From Pseudohaliea rubra DSM 19751 (GTDB lineage: Bacteria > Pseudomonadota > Gammaproteobacteria > Pseudomonadales > Halieaceae), in assembly GCF_000764025.1 (NCBI RefSeq), contig NZ_KN234750.1, positions 1 through 64,000 of the forward strand: DNA of 64,000 nt, in the 5' to 3' direction. A model generated the notes under the pieces. The model saw only the letters and a list, made by a program, of their open reading frames with translations. It had not been told where the DNA came from and did no database searches. Position numbers and translations under genes: made by a program. How positions within the stretch are numbered: position 1 is the stretch's first letter; each line of letters starts with the position of its first letter. Positions 8,293 through 16,915 of this stretch are shown piece after piece.

Positions 8293-9666
8293 CTAGCTGC
8301 CGCGGACTCCGTAGTGCGCCGCCGTTGCGTCCAGGGCCCGAGTGAGGAGGGCGATCAGCTCGTCGATCTCTTCCGGATGGCTGACCAGCGGCGGGGCCAT
8401 GATCATGGCGTCGCCGGTCTGGCGCACCATGAGGCCGTGCGCGTTGGCCCAGTCGCGGCAGTACACCGCCGCCTCCGACTCCGGCGCCAGCCGCTCCCGG
8501 GTGGCCTTGTCGCGCACGAGTTCCACCGCGGCGAACATGCCCAGCCCGCGCACCTGGCCGACGATCGGGTGGTCGGCGAGGGCGGCCAGCTGCGACTGCA
8601 GCCGCGGCGCGAGCGCCGTCGCGGCGCGCTCGATGACGCCCGTTTCCTCGATGATGGCGAGCGTCGCCAGGCCCGCGGCGCAGGACGCCGGGTGCCCGGA
8701 GTAGGTGAGCCCGTGGGCGAACTCGCCGCCGCTGGCCAGTAGCACGTCCGCCAGCTTGTCGCTGACCATGACGCCGCCCAGGGGCATGTAGCCGTTGGTC
8801 ACCGCCTTGGCGAAGGTCATGAGGTCCGGCCGGATGCCGTAGGTCTCGCTGCCGAACCAGCGGCCCGTGCGGCCGAAGCCGCAGATCACCTCGTCGGCGA
8901 TGAACAGGATGTCGCGCTCGTCGCAGATGCGCTGAATCTCGGGCCAGTAGCTCTCCGGCGGCACGATGACCCCGCCGGCGCCCTGCACCGGCTCGGCGAT
9001 GAAGGCGGCGACCTTGTCCTCGCCCAGTTCGTCGATTTTCTCCTCGAGCTCCCGGGCCACCGCCACGCCGAAGTCCTCCGGGCTGTGCTCACCCCCGAGC
9101 TCGAAACAGTGCGGCTGGTTGATATGGTGCACGTAGGACAGGCCGATGGCCTGCTCGTGCATGGCCTTCATGCCGCCGAGGGATGCCGCGGCGATGGTGC
9201 TGCCGTGGTAGGCGTTGCGCCTGCTGATGATCTGCTTCTTCTGCGGCTTGCCGAGGAGGTCGAAGTAGCGGTGCACGAGGCGGATGTTGGTGTCGTTGGC
9301 CTCGGACCCCGAGTTGGTGAAGAACACGTGGTTGAAGCGCTCCGACGTGACTTTCACCAGCGCCGCGGCGAGTTCCACCGCCGGCTGGTTCGAACAGCGG
9401 AAGAAGTTGTTGTAATAGGGCAGTTCGCCCAGCTGGCGCGTGACCGCCTCGACGATCGCCGGCTGGCTGTAGCCGAGGTTGCAGCACCACAGCCCGGACA
9501 TGCCGTCGAGCATGCGGTTGCCGTCGGAATCGTAGATGTAGATGTGCTCCGCCCGGCTGATGATCCGGCCCCCGTCGCGGGCATAGCCCGACAGGTCCGT
9601 GAACGGATGCAGGTGGTGGGCCCGGTCCAGGGCCTTCAGCGTCGCCGTGTCGACGGGCTTGTTCAT
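8293..9666 (-). CDS. Class III omega-aminotransferase, SpuC-like (polyamine or beta-alanine:pyruvate type)
   Basis: A 457-residue PLP enzyme of aminotransferase class III. Landmarks are the N-terminal HHLHPFTD, the cofactor region FFTNSGSEANDTNIR, the acidic pair in FIADEVICGFGRTG and the Schiff-base lysine in FAKAVTNGYMPLGG. The overall pattern is very close to what I recall of Pseudomonas SpuC, which transfers amino groups from putrescine or cadaverine to pyruvate. Substrate assignment remains inference. GAGGA precedes the ATG. A LuxR-type regulator lies upstream on the same strand, with a large hairpin repeat between the two, and glutaryl-CoA dehydrogenase is beyond it. Confidence 0.85.
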   Translation of the reverse strand: MNKPVDTATLKALDRAHHLHPFTDLSGYARDGGRIISRAEHIYIYDSDGNRMLDGMSGLWCCNLGYSQPAIVEAVTRQLGELPYYNNFFRCSNQPAVELAAALVKVTSERFNHVFFTNSGSEANDTNIRLVHRYFDLLGKPQKKQIISRRNAYHGSTIAAASLGGMKAMHEQAIGLSYVHHINQPHCFELGGEHSPEDFGVAVARELEEKIDELGEDKVAAFIAEPVQGAGGVIVPPESYWPEIQRICDERDILFIADEVICGFGRTGRWFGSETYGIRPDLMTFAKAVTNGYMPLGGVMVSDKLADVLLASGGEFAHGLTYSGHPASCAAGLATLAIIEETGVIERAATALAPRLQSQLAALADHPIVGQVRGLGMFAAVELVRDKATRERLAPESEAAVYCRDWANAHGLMVRQTGDAMIMAPPLVSHPEEIDELIALLTRALDATAAHYGVRGS

Positions 9667-9796
9667 GGCGGTTCCTCGCTGGACGCTTTGCTTGAGTCAG
9701 CGCACAAGTGTCGCACAGCGTTCCCGCGGAGCCAGTAACACGATGGTGTAGGTAGGATGGTCCGCGTCCAGTCCCGGCACGGCGCAGGCCGTGGGG

Positions 9797-9891
9797 CGGG
9801 GGGGAGGCTCCCCGGGACCGTGCGAGGCAGGACGCCGAGCCCGAGCCGCCATGGATGGCGAACCGGCGTGTCCCGGGGAGCCTCCCCCCCG
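9797..9891. repeat. Nested hairpin repeat (95 bp) between regulator and aminotransferase
   Basis: A perfect 21-bp inverted repeat (9797-9817 against 9871-9891) encloses a 53-nt loop. Within the loop are a second pair of arms, ACGCCG at 9832-9837 against CGGCGT at 9864-9869, and an innermost hairpin CGCCATGGATGGCG at 9847-9860. The three tiers could form a cruciform in DNA or a long RNA hairpin. It lies in the 279-bp non-coding gap after the LuxR-type gene stop, so it could end that transcript, although it has no T-tract. The rest of the gap holds nothing I can name. Confidence 0.8.
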
Positions 9892-9945
9892 GCGCGCGGC
9901 CGGTAATGCTGGCACCCGACGGTTCCAGGAAAAGGCCAGCCCGAT

Positions 9946-10779
9946 TCAGGGCTTGCGCAGGTAATCCACCAGCGTGTCGCCGCCGGCGTAGTCGCCTGCG
10001 CTGATCAGCGAGTCCAGGAACAGGTAGAAGAGCTCGGCCTGGGAATTGATTTCCAGCTTGGCATAGGCGTGCTTGCGGTGCAGCTTGACCGTTTCCACCG
10101 AGATCCCCAGCCGGTCCGCAATGGTCTTCGTACTGTGGCCGTGGAGGACGCGGTTGATCACCTGCGACTCGCGCTCCGTGAGCAGGCTCGAGCCGAACTC
10201 GGCCAGGGCGAGGTTGAGGCGCTCGCGCAGCTCCTCGCCGGCGGCGCGGCTCGCGTTGCCGGCCCAGTGCGAGCGGGCGAGGGCGGCGACGGTGCCGTAG
10301 ACCGCGGCCAGGCGGTCGCGGTGGGCCTTGCTGAAGCGGCCGCGGGCATCGGTGCGGCCGAGGGCGATGTTGGCGAAACCGCCGTCGGCGAGGGCGATGA
10401 GGTAGCCGCATTCATCCCGGTAGCCGCAGTAGCGGTACCAGGTGCGGTAGTACTCGCTCTCCCGGAATCCTTCGGGCGCGAGTTCCGATAGCCGGAACAG
10501 GCCGAGACGGCCTTCCTGCCCGGCGGTGTAGTAGGGATCCAGAAGGAACATGCCCTGGATGAAGCGGTCCAGGGTGGACGCACCGGTGGTCTCAGGTACC
10601 TCGCTGTACTCGATGAGCGGCAACCCCTGGGCCGGGTAGAGAAGCACCGTGGCGTCGTCGATGGGCACCAGGCGCCGGAGCAGGGCGACCAGGGTGGCGG
10701 GAAAGGCGCTTTCGCCCACCGTGGGCAGGGTGTCGGCGAGGCCGTCGCTGAAGGCCGCCAGGGTATCCGTCTGTGTCAT
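9946..10779 (-). CDS. LuxR-family (GerE-type HTH) transcriptional regulator
   Basis: A 277-residue regulator. The C-terminal 65 residues form a LuxR/GerE helix-turn-helix: [43 protein letters not shown] with the usual conserved Glu, Val and Lys positions. The N-terminal 200 residues look like a GAF-like or autoinducer-like sensory domain but lack an obvious receiver Asp. I chose ATG 10779; an in-frame ATG at 10812 is possible. It is divergent from glutaryl-CoA dehydrogenase and upstream of the SpuC-like gene, so it may control amine or lysine catabolism (inference). Confidence 0.82.
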   Translation of the reverse strand: MTQTDTLAAFSDGLADTLPTVGESAFPATLVALLRRLVPIDDATVLLYPAQGLPLIEYSEVPETTGASTLDRFIQGMFLLDPYYTAGQEGRLGLFRLSELAPEGFRESEYYRTWYRYCGYRDECGYLIALADGGFANIALGRTDARGRFSKAHRDRLAAVYGTVAALARSHWAGNASRAAGEELRERLNLALAEFGSSLLTERESQVINRVLHGHSTKTIADRLGISVETVKLHRKHAYAKLEINSQAELFYLFLDSLISAGDYAGGDTLVDYLRKP

Positions 10780-10891
10780 GGCCAGGGCCCCGCAAAAGCG
10801 TGTGCCGATCATAGCGCGCCCGCGCCGGGCGCGCAGTGCCCACCGGGGTTCCTCTATAATGAAAAACCTGAATCCCGGCACCGGACAGCCC

Positions 10892-12070
10892 ATGGCCTCC
10901 TCCTGGCAAGCCTTCGACTGGCGCGACCCCTTTCACCTGGAACGACAACTCACCGACGAGCAGCGCATGGTGCGCGACGCCGCTGCCCGTTACGCCGAGG
11001 ACAGCCTGCGGCCACGGGTACGCGATGCCTTCCGCCGCGAGGAGACGGACCCGACGATCTTCCGCGAGCTGGGTGAACGCGGTCTCCTTGGCGCCACGCT
11101 CTCGGGCTACGGCTGTCCGGGCGTCGATTACGTGTCCTACGGCCTTATCGCCCGCGAAGTCGAGCGCGTCGATTCCGGCTACCGCTCCATGCTCAGCGTG
11201 CAGTCGTCCCTGGTCATGTACCCGATTTACGCCTACGGCAGCGAGGCGCAGCGCGAGCGCTACCTGCCGGGGCTGGCGGCGGGGGAGCTGATCGGCTGTT
11301 TCGGCCTCACGGAGCCCGACCACGGCTCGGATCCGGGCGGTATGCGGTCGCGGGCCCATAGCGTGGACGGGGGCTACCGGCTGAGCGGCACCAAGCTGTG
11401 GATCAGCAACAGCCCCATCGCCGATGTGTTCGTGGTCTGGGCGAAGACCGATGATGGTGTTATCCGCGGCTTTATTCTCGATCGCGACATGCCGGGCCTC
11501 TCAGCCCCGAAGATCGACGGCAAGCTCGCCTTGCGCGCCTCCGTGACTGGTGAGATTGTCATGGACGAAGTCTTCGTTCCCGAGGAACAGCTGCTGCCCG
11601 GTGTGCACGGCATCAAGGGGCCCTTCGGCTGCCTCAACAATGCCCGCTACGGCATCGCCTGGGGCGCCCTCGGCGCCGCCGAGGCCTGCTGGCACACGGC
11701 CCGGGACTATACCCTGGCCCGGGAACAGTTCGGCCGGCCCCTGGCGGGCACGCAACTTATCCAGCGCAAGCTCGCCGACATGCAGGCGGAGATCGCCCTG
11801 GGCCTGCAGGGCTGTCTGCGCGCCGGTCAGCTGCTGGACGGGGAGGGCATCGCCCCGGAGCTCATCTCCCTGCTCAAGCGCAATTCCTGCGGCAAGGCCC
11901 TGGCCGTCGCCCGGGACGCGCGGGATATGCTCGGTGCCAATGGCATTTCCGACGAGTACCCGGTCATGCGCCACCTGGTGAATCTCGAGGTGGTCAACAC
12001 CTACGAGGGTACGCATGATATTCATGCGCTTATCCTGGGCCGGGCGCAGACCGGGATTCCGGCTTTTTAG
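10892..12070 (+). CDS. gcdH: Glutaryl-CoA dehydrogenase
   Basis: A 392-residue acyl-CoA dehydrogenase with the glutaryl-CoA dehydrogenase signature: an N-terminal [52 protein letters not shown], and the C-terminal [19 protein letters not shown], whose Glu is the catalytic base. The enzyme oxidises and decarboxylates glutaryl-CoA to crotonyl-CoA in lysine and tryptophan breakdown, passing electrons to ETF. The start is ATG 10892. An upstream ATG at 10859 would add 11 residues but overlaps a TATAAT at 10855-10860 that could be a -10 element, although no good -35 is visible. Confidence 0.92.
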   Translation: MASSWQAFDWRDPFHLERQLTDEQRMVRDAAARYAEDSLRPRVRDAFRREETDPTIFRELGERGLLGATLSGYGCPGVDYVSYGLIAREVERVDSGYRSMLSVQSSLVMYPIYAYGSEAQRERYLPGLAAGELIGCFGLTEPDHGSDPGGMRSRAHSVDGGYRLSGTKLWISNSPIADVFVVWAKTDDGVIRGFILDRDMPGLSAPKIDGKLALRASVTGEIVMDEVFVPEEQLLPGVHGIKGPFGCLNNARYGIAWGALGAAEACWHTARDYTLAREQFGRPLAGTQLIQRKLADMQAEIALGLQGCLRAGQLLDGEGIAPELISLLKRNSCGKALAVARDARDMLGANGISDEYPVMRHLVNLEVVNTYEGTHDIHALILGRAQTGIPAF

Positions 12071-12142
12071 CGACCCCGGGTCAGAGGCCCGGCGTCAGAG
12101 TCCCCTGGCCCGAAGCCCGGGTGCAACGAGGAGAAGAATCCG

Positions 12143-13294
12143 GTGAAAAAACGGCTGCTCGCTATCCTGCTCCTGCCAGCACTCGCCGTCGCGGGGCTGC
12201 TCGCCACGAGCAACCCGGCCCCGCTGCCGGCGGCCAGCGACAGCGCCCGGCGCCTGGCCGGTGGGCCCCTGCCGGTTGCCCGCCTGCCCCTGGAGCTGAC
12301 AGACCGCTCACGGCCCACGGACGCCAACGGCGATTTCCCGGGCGCGCCGGCGCGGCAGCTGGAAGGGCACCTGTGGTATCCCACGGAAGGCGGGCCCTAC
12401 CCGCTGCTGATCTACAGCCATGGCTTCACCTCCAATCACCGCAACGGCGCCTACCTCGCCGAGCACCTGGCCAGCCACGGCTTCGTCGTCGCTGCGGTAA
12501 ACCATCCGCTGACGCACTGGGGCGCCCCCGGCGGGCCGCGGGTCGCGGATGTGGTCAACCAGCCCGGGGATGTCAGCTTTCTCATCGACCACCTCGTCGC
12601 CCGCAGCGACGACGCCGGCGACGTTCTCGCCGCGACCATCGATGACGAACGCATCGGGGCCCTGGGCGTGTCTCTCGGCGGGCTGACCGCCACGCTGGCG
12701 GGCTTTCACCCCACGCTTGGCGACCCGCGCATCGACGCGGTGCTGTCCATCGCCGGGCCCAGCAGTTTCTTCACGCCGCGTTTCTTCGCGGGCGACGAGA
12801 CGGCCTTTCTGATGCTTGCCGGGCGGGACGATGTCCTCGTGCCCTGGGAGGCGAACGCGCGGCCCATCCCCGCCAAGGTCCCGGGGGGCGAGCTGGTGAC
12901 TCTCGCGCAGGGTTCGCACACGGGCTTTGCCGGGGGTACCGCGTGGCTGCGCTGGATGGACAACCCCGACGCGCTCGGCTGCTGGGCCGTCAAGCGCAAC
13001 ATCGACGAGGGCGAGGAAGCGGACTGGGGCGAGCTGCTGGGGACCGCAGCGCAGGGCATTGATCTGTCCGCCCGCGTTGAGCTGTGCACGGTGGACCCGC
13101 TGCCGCCGGCCATGAACGTGCTCCACCAGCAGGCGCTGACGAAACTGGTAGCGCGGGCGTTCTTCGAGCGCAGCCTGGCGGTGCTGCCGGCGACCAGGGC
13201 CGCCGCCGAGCGCTTCCTGGGCGAAACGCTGCCGGCGGAGCTGCCGGAGCTCAGCTACGCCACCGCGCCCGGCGCCCTCGCGCAAAAGCCCTAG
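12143..13294 (+). CDS. Secreted alpha/beta hydrolase (PAF-acetylhydrolase / dienelactone hydrolase-like)
   Basis: A 383-residue exported hydrolase starting with GTG at 12143 behind a good GAGGAGAA site. Residues 1-22 form a signal peptide. The fold shows LLIYSHGFTSNHRNGAYLAEHLASHGF (oxyanion region), the nucleophile elbow GVSLGG, an Asp in AGRDDVLVP and a His in GSHTGF. This resembles dienelactone-hydrolase or platelet-activating-factor acetylhydrolase relatives, with an extra C-terminal helical part that holds conserved-looking cysteines. The substrate is unknown. Its TAG stop overlaps the stop of the convergent M48 peptidase gene. Confidence 0.8.
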   Translation: MKKRLLAILLLPALAVAGLLATSNPAPLPAASDSARRLAGGPLPVARLPLELTDRSRPTDANGDFPGAPARQLEGHLWYPTEGGPYPLLIYSHGFTSNHRNGAYLAEHLASHGFVVAAVNHPLTHWGAPGGPRVADVVNQPGDVSFLIDHLVARSDDAGDVLAATIDDERIGALGVSLGGLTATLAGFHPTLGDPRIDAVLSIAGPSSFFTPRFFAGDETAFLMLAGRDDVLVPWEANARPIPAKVPGGELVTLAQGSHTGFAGGTAWLRWMDNPDALGCWAVKRNIDEGEEADWGELLGTAAQGIDLSARVELCTVDPLPPAMNVLHQQALTKLVARAFFERSLAVLPATRAAAERFLGETLPAELPELSYATAPGALAQKP

Positions 13295-14103
13295 CGGACG
13301 ATTTCCACCGGGTGCACGGCCGCCATGCGGCCGTTGGGGTTCAGGGCCTGCATTTCAGCACCGAGTTCGGCCAGCTCGCGCTGGCGGTTCTCCGGCGCCG
13401 GGTGCGTGCTCATGAATTCCGGCGGCCGCGAGCCGCCGAGGCTGCCCATCTTCTGCCACAGGCTGACGGCGGCGTCCGGCGCGTAACCGGCGCGGGTCGC
13501 GAGCTCGAGGCCCAGCTGGTCCGCCTCGGCCTCCGCGGTGCGGCTGTTGGGGAGCTCCAGGGCGAATTTCGCCGCCAGCGCCGCGCCGGTCATGGTCACG
13601 CCCGGGTGGTCGGAGGACACCCCGGCGGCGATCACCCCGAGGTTGATGGCCATGGCCCGGGACATGCGCTCCGCCGTGTGGTTGGCCAGAGCGTGGGAGA
13701 TCTCGTGCCCCATGATCTGGGCGAATTCGTCGTCCGTCAGCTTGAGCTTATCGAACAGGCCCGTGTAGACGGCCATGCGGCCGCCGGCCATGCACCAGGC
13801 GTTCACCGTCTCCGGGTCGTCGATGATGGCGACGCTCCACTGCCAGTCTGCGCTGCGCGGATAGCGGGCGATGGCTTCTGTAACCAGGCGCCCGGTGATC
13901 GTGGCGACGCGGTCCGCGAGGAGCGGATCGTCGAAGAGCTTGTCTTCCTTGTCGAGCTGCTGGACCGTCGTCAGGTAGGCCTTGCGCGATTCGACGATGG
14001 CCGCCTCCGGGGAGATCAGCATGAGCTGGCTGCGCCCGGTGGGGCTGGTGGCGCAGCCGGCGATGAAGGCACCCAGAAGGAGGGCGCCGAGGAGTGCTTT
14101 CAT
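13291..14103 (-). CDS. M48-family metallopeptidase lipoprotein (LoiP-like)
   Basis: A 270-residue lipoprotein with lipobox FIAGC near residue 17. The zinc site is HEISHALANH, with the third ligand in RTAEAEADQLGLELATRAGY, the usual HExxH...ExxxD layout of M48 peptidases. Proteins of this size and type (LoiP/YcaL in Escherichia coli) act in the periplasm on damaged envelope proteins. The reading frame ends within the last codons of the convergent hydrolase gene. Upstream, 14104-14179 holds no clear terminator. Confidence 0.88.
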   Translation of the reverse strand: MKALLGALLLGAFIAGCATSPTGRSQLMLISPEAAIVESRKAYLTTVQQLDKEDKLFDDPLLADRVATITGRLVTEAIARYPRSADWQWSVAIIDDPETVNAWCMAGGRMAVYTGLFDKLKLTDDEFAQIMGHEISHALANHTAERMSRAMAINLGVIAAGVSSDHPGVTMTGAALAAKFALELPNSRTAEAEADQLGLELATRAGYAPDAAVSLWQKMGSLGGSRPPEFMSTHPAPENRQRELAELGAEMQALNPNGRMAAVHPVEIVR

Positions 14104-14179
14104 GACGTAGCTCCGGAAAATCCCGCTAGAGATCTTAGACTAGCAGAGCACGGCCGGCGTTCCCTGCGCTCGCTGCCGC

Positions 14180-15838
14180 TCAGCGCGCCCGCCCGCGATA
14201 GGGTGAGTGCCCGGCGTCTGCCGTTCCGGCCTCCGTGCCCCCGCCCAGGGCCGCGTCCGCGGCGGCCGCGAGCCCCGCGGCCGCGTTCATGACGTGGAAG
14301 AGGTTGCTCTGCTCCTGCACCCCGGACACGGCGGCCGCACCGGGCCCGATCGCGTAGACGGCCACATCCTCGCCGCCGTGCGTCTCCGAGTCCGTGGGCA
14401 CCAGCGCCTCCTGGTGGAAACCGGGGGCCTCGGTGTCGACCTCGGTGAGGTCCACCCGGCCCGCATGCGGCGCCGCCGCGTAGGTCTTGTCTGCGTCGGT
14501 TTCGTCGCCGTAGTCGCGGAAGCCGCGGCCGTTGCGGTAGCCGAGGGTCGTGTAGGGCAGGCCGTCCACGGCGAGGGCCGGTGCCTCCTGGCCGGGGAAG
14601 ACGACCTTGCCGAGGATCGGGTTGCCGCGCCGCGGGTAGCCGCCCATGGTCATCGTGTGGCTGTGGTCCGCGGTGACGATCACCAGGGTCTCTGCCGGGT
14701 CGACCCGCGCCAGGGTGGCCGCCACGGCGCGGGAAAGTTCGATGGTGTCGCCGAGCGCGTTCGCGGCGTTGCCGGCGTGATGGGCGTGGTCGATACGCCC
14801 GGCTTCGACCATGAGGAAGAAGCCCTCCGGGTGGTCGGCGAGGCGCTGCAGCGCTGCCACTGTCATATCCGTGAGCGACGGCTCGGAATCCTGCCGATCC
14901 GCTTCGTAGCTCATGTGGGAGTCGCTGAAGAGGCCGAGGAGGGGCCCCTCCGCCGGTGCCGCGAGCAGCGCGGCCCGGTCCGCCACGTAGTGGCCGCCGG
15001 GTGTCTGTTCCAGCCAGCGGGCGACGAGGTCATCGTCTCCGCGGCGGCCGGTGCCGTACCCGGAGCCCTCGGTCGGCAGGAAGTGGCGGCGGCCACCGCC
15101 GAGAGCCACTTCGATGCCGTCGACGCGCGCCTGCGGATAGCGCCCGGCCAGTTGCCCGGCGAAGGCCACGAACTGGCTGGCGATGTCCCGGCAGCCTTCC
15201 GCTGCCGCCGCTGCGGGCAGGGCGCTGTCGTCCTCCCAGTCCCGGTCCGCTGTGTGCGCATAGGTGGCACCGGGGGTAGCGTGAGTCAGCCGGGCCGTTG
15301 ACACGACGCCCGTGGCCTTGCCGGCGAGCTCAGCGAGCTCCAGGGCCGTCACCACCTTCGCCCCCCGGGTGCTCGCGCAGTCGCCGCGGGTCACGCGCTC
15401 ATCGACGCCGAACACGCCCATGTCGGTCTTCACGCCGGCCATCATGGCGCTCATGGTGCCCGCGGAGTCCGGTGTCTGCGCGTCGACATTATAGGTCTTG
15501 GCGAGTCCGGTGAAGGGGAAGCGCTCGAAGCTCAGGAGATGCTCCTCGCCGCTGCCGCCGCCCTGCTGGCCGGCGAGGATGCGGGCGGCGGTGACCGTGG
15601 AGACGCCCATGCCGTCACCGACGAACAGCACCACGTTCTTCGCCGTGCCGCCGGCGGCCCCGCGCGCGGCGACCGCCTCCACACCGGTGCGGAACCAGGC
15701 GTTTTCCTGTTGGTGCGCCGGGACCGCAGCGGCAGCCGGTGGCTGGGCATTGTCCGGATTGGCCTTGTCCGGATCGGCGCTGGCACAGGCGACGAGGAAC
15801 GCCGCTGAGAGGCAGGAGAAGACGGTGCGGGGATTCAT
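14180..15838 (-). CDS. Alkaline phosphatase, lipoprotein
   Basis: A 552-residue alkaline phosphatase. Residues 1-18 end in a lipobox (LVAC), so it is probably anchored in the envelope. The metal and catalytic motifs are present: LFVGDGMGVST, TPDSAGTMSAMMAG with the nucleophilic Ser, VEAGRIDHAHHAGN, and VTADHSHTM. The Asp and His of the late motif DSETHGGEDVAVYAIGP complete the zinc site. The ATG at 15838 has AAGGAG upstream. It lies 28 bp after gpsA on the same strand and is probably the last gene of an operon with HAD-PlsC and gpsA. No Pho box is recognisable upstream. Confidence 0.9.
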   Translation of the reverse strand: MNPRTVFSCLSAAFLVACASADPDKANPDNAQPPAAAAVPAHQQENAWFRTGVEAVAARGAAGGTAKNVVLFVGDGMGVSTVTAARILAGQQGGGSGEEHLLSFERFPFTGLAKTYNVDAQTPDSAGTMSAMMAGVKTDMGVFGVDERVTRGDCASTRGAKVVTALELAELAGKATGVVSTARLTHATPGATYAHTADRDWEDDSALPAAAAAEGCRDIASQFVAFAGQLAGRYPQARVDGIEVALGGGRRHFLPTEGSGYGTGRRGDDDLVARWLEQTPGGHYVADRAALLAAPAEGPLLGLFSDSHMSYEADRQDSEPSLTDMTVAALQRLADHPEGFFLMVEAGRIDHAHHAGNAANALGDTIELSRAVAATLARVDPAETLVIVTADHSHTMTMGGYPRRGNPILGKVVFPGQEAPALAVDGLPYTTLGYRNGRGFRDYGDETDADKTYAAAPHAGRVDLTEVDTEAPGFHQEALVPTDSETHGGEDVAVYAIGPGAAAVSGVQEQSNLFHVMNAAAGLAAAADAALGGGTEAGTADAGHSPYRGRAR

Positions 15839-15866
15839 GGGGGGCTCCTTGACAGGTCTGTGTGGA

Positions 15867-16871
15867 TCAGCCGGGCTCGCTTTCGGCCCCGGCGGATACG
15901 CGCAGCAGGCCGCGGTAGACACCGCGGGCATTGGTCTCACCGGTGAGCACGCGGTAGACGTCGCTGGCGATGGGCATTTCGACGCCGTGGCTCTCGGCCA
16001 GCGCCATGACCGCCGGGGCACTTTTGGCGCCCTCGGCGACCATGAACATCTCGTTCACGATGTCTTCCATGGATCGGCCCTTGGCCAGTTCCATGCCCAC
16101 GTGTCGGTTGCGGCTCTGCGTGCTGGTGCAGGTGGCGATCATGTCGCCCATGCCCGCAAGGCCGGCGAAGGTCGGCGCCTGCCCGCCCATGGCGACCCCC
16201 AGGCGGGTCACTTCCGCAAGGCCCCGCGTAATCAGTGCGGCCCGGGTGTTGTCGCCGGCGCCGAGGCCGTCACCCATGCCCACGGCAATGGCGATGATGT
16301 TCTTGAGCACGCCGCCAAGCTCGCAGCCGATCACGTCCTCGTTGGTGTAGACGCGGAAAAGGCCGCTCTTGAACACATTCTGCAACGCCTGATTGATCAC
16401 TGGATCGTCCATGGCGATGACCCCGGCTGCCGCCTGGCCGGCCATGATCTCCCGGGCCAGGTTGGGCCCGGTGAGTACGCCCGCCGGGTGCCCTGGCAGG
16501 ACTTCGTTGATGATCTGCGTCATGCGCAGGTTTGTGTCCTTTTCCAGGCCCTTGGTCAGGCTGATCACGGGCACCCAGGCGCGAATATGGTCGCGGACCT
16601 GTTCCAGCACGCTGCGGAAGTTCTGCGAGGGTACACCCATAACGATGACATCCGCGTTACAGACGGCGTCGCTGATGTCGTTGGTGGCCCGGAGCCCGGC
16701 CGGCAGGGTGGCCCCGGGGAGGTAAGTCTCGTTCGTGTGTCGCTCATTAACCTCCCGCACGGTATCGGGGTTGCGTGCCCAGAGCGTCACGGGGGCGTTG
16801 CGCGCGACGAGAGAAGCCACGGTGGTGCCCCAGGAGCCGCCCCCGATCACGCCGATATTCAGGTCATTCAT
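15867..16871 (-). CDS. gpsA: Glycerol-3-phosphate dehydrogenase [NAD(P)+]
   Basis: A 334-residue GpsA. The Rossmann motif GVIGGGSWGTTVA opens the protein; LTGPNLAREIMAGQAAAGV, the catalytic Lys in ELGGVLKNIIAIAVGMGDGL, and LAGMGDMIATCTSTQSRN follow in the expected order. It reduces dihydroxyacetone phosphate to sn-glycerol-3-phosphate, the backbone for phospholipid synthesis. It sits between the HAD-PlsC acyltransferase (44 bp upstream) and alkaline phosphatase, which links supply of the backbone with its acylation in one transcription unit. Confidence 0.95.
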   Translation of the reverse strand: MNDLNIGVIGGGSWGTTVASLVARNAPVTLWARNPDTVREVNERHTNETYLPGATLPAGLRATNDISDAVCNADVIVMGVPSQNFRSVLEQVRDHIRAWVPVISLTKGLEKDTNLRMTQIINEVLPGHPAGVLTGPNLAREIMAGQAAAGVIAMDDPVINQALQNVFKSGLFRVYTNEDVIGCELGGVLKNIIAIAVGMGDGLGAGDNTRAALITRGLAEVTRLGVAMGGQAPTFAGLAGMGDMIATCTSTQSRNRHVGMELAKGRSMEDIVNEMFMVAEGAKSAPAVMALAESHGVEMPIASDVYRVLTGETNARGVYRGLLRVSAGAESEPG

Positions 16872-16915
16872 GTTTGCTGTCCCCAGTTGCTGCCCGCGGC
16901 GGCGGGCTCTTATTG

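Noticed and set aside
10649-10891. Longer N-terminus for glutaryl-CoA dehydrogenase
   Set aside because: It would overlap the LuxR-type regulator start and adds residues unlike the family. ATG 10859 remains an outside possibility.
16892-16907. GC hairpin (GCCCGC/GCGGGC) between HAD-PlsC and gpsA as a terminator
   Set aside because: The stem is only 6 bp, it has no T-run and it lies inside an apparent operon just before the gpsA start.
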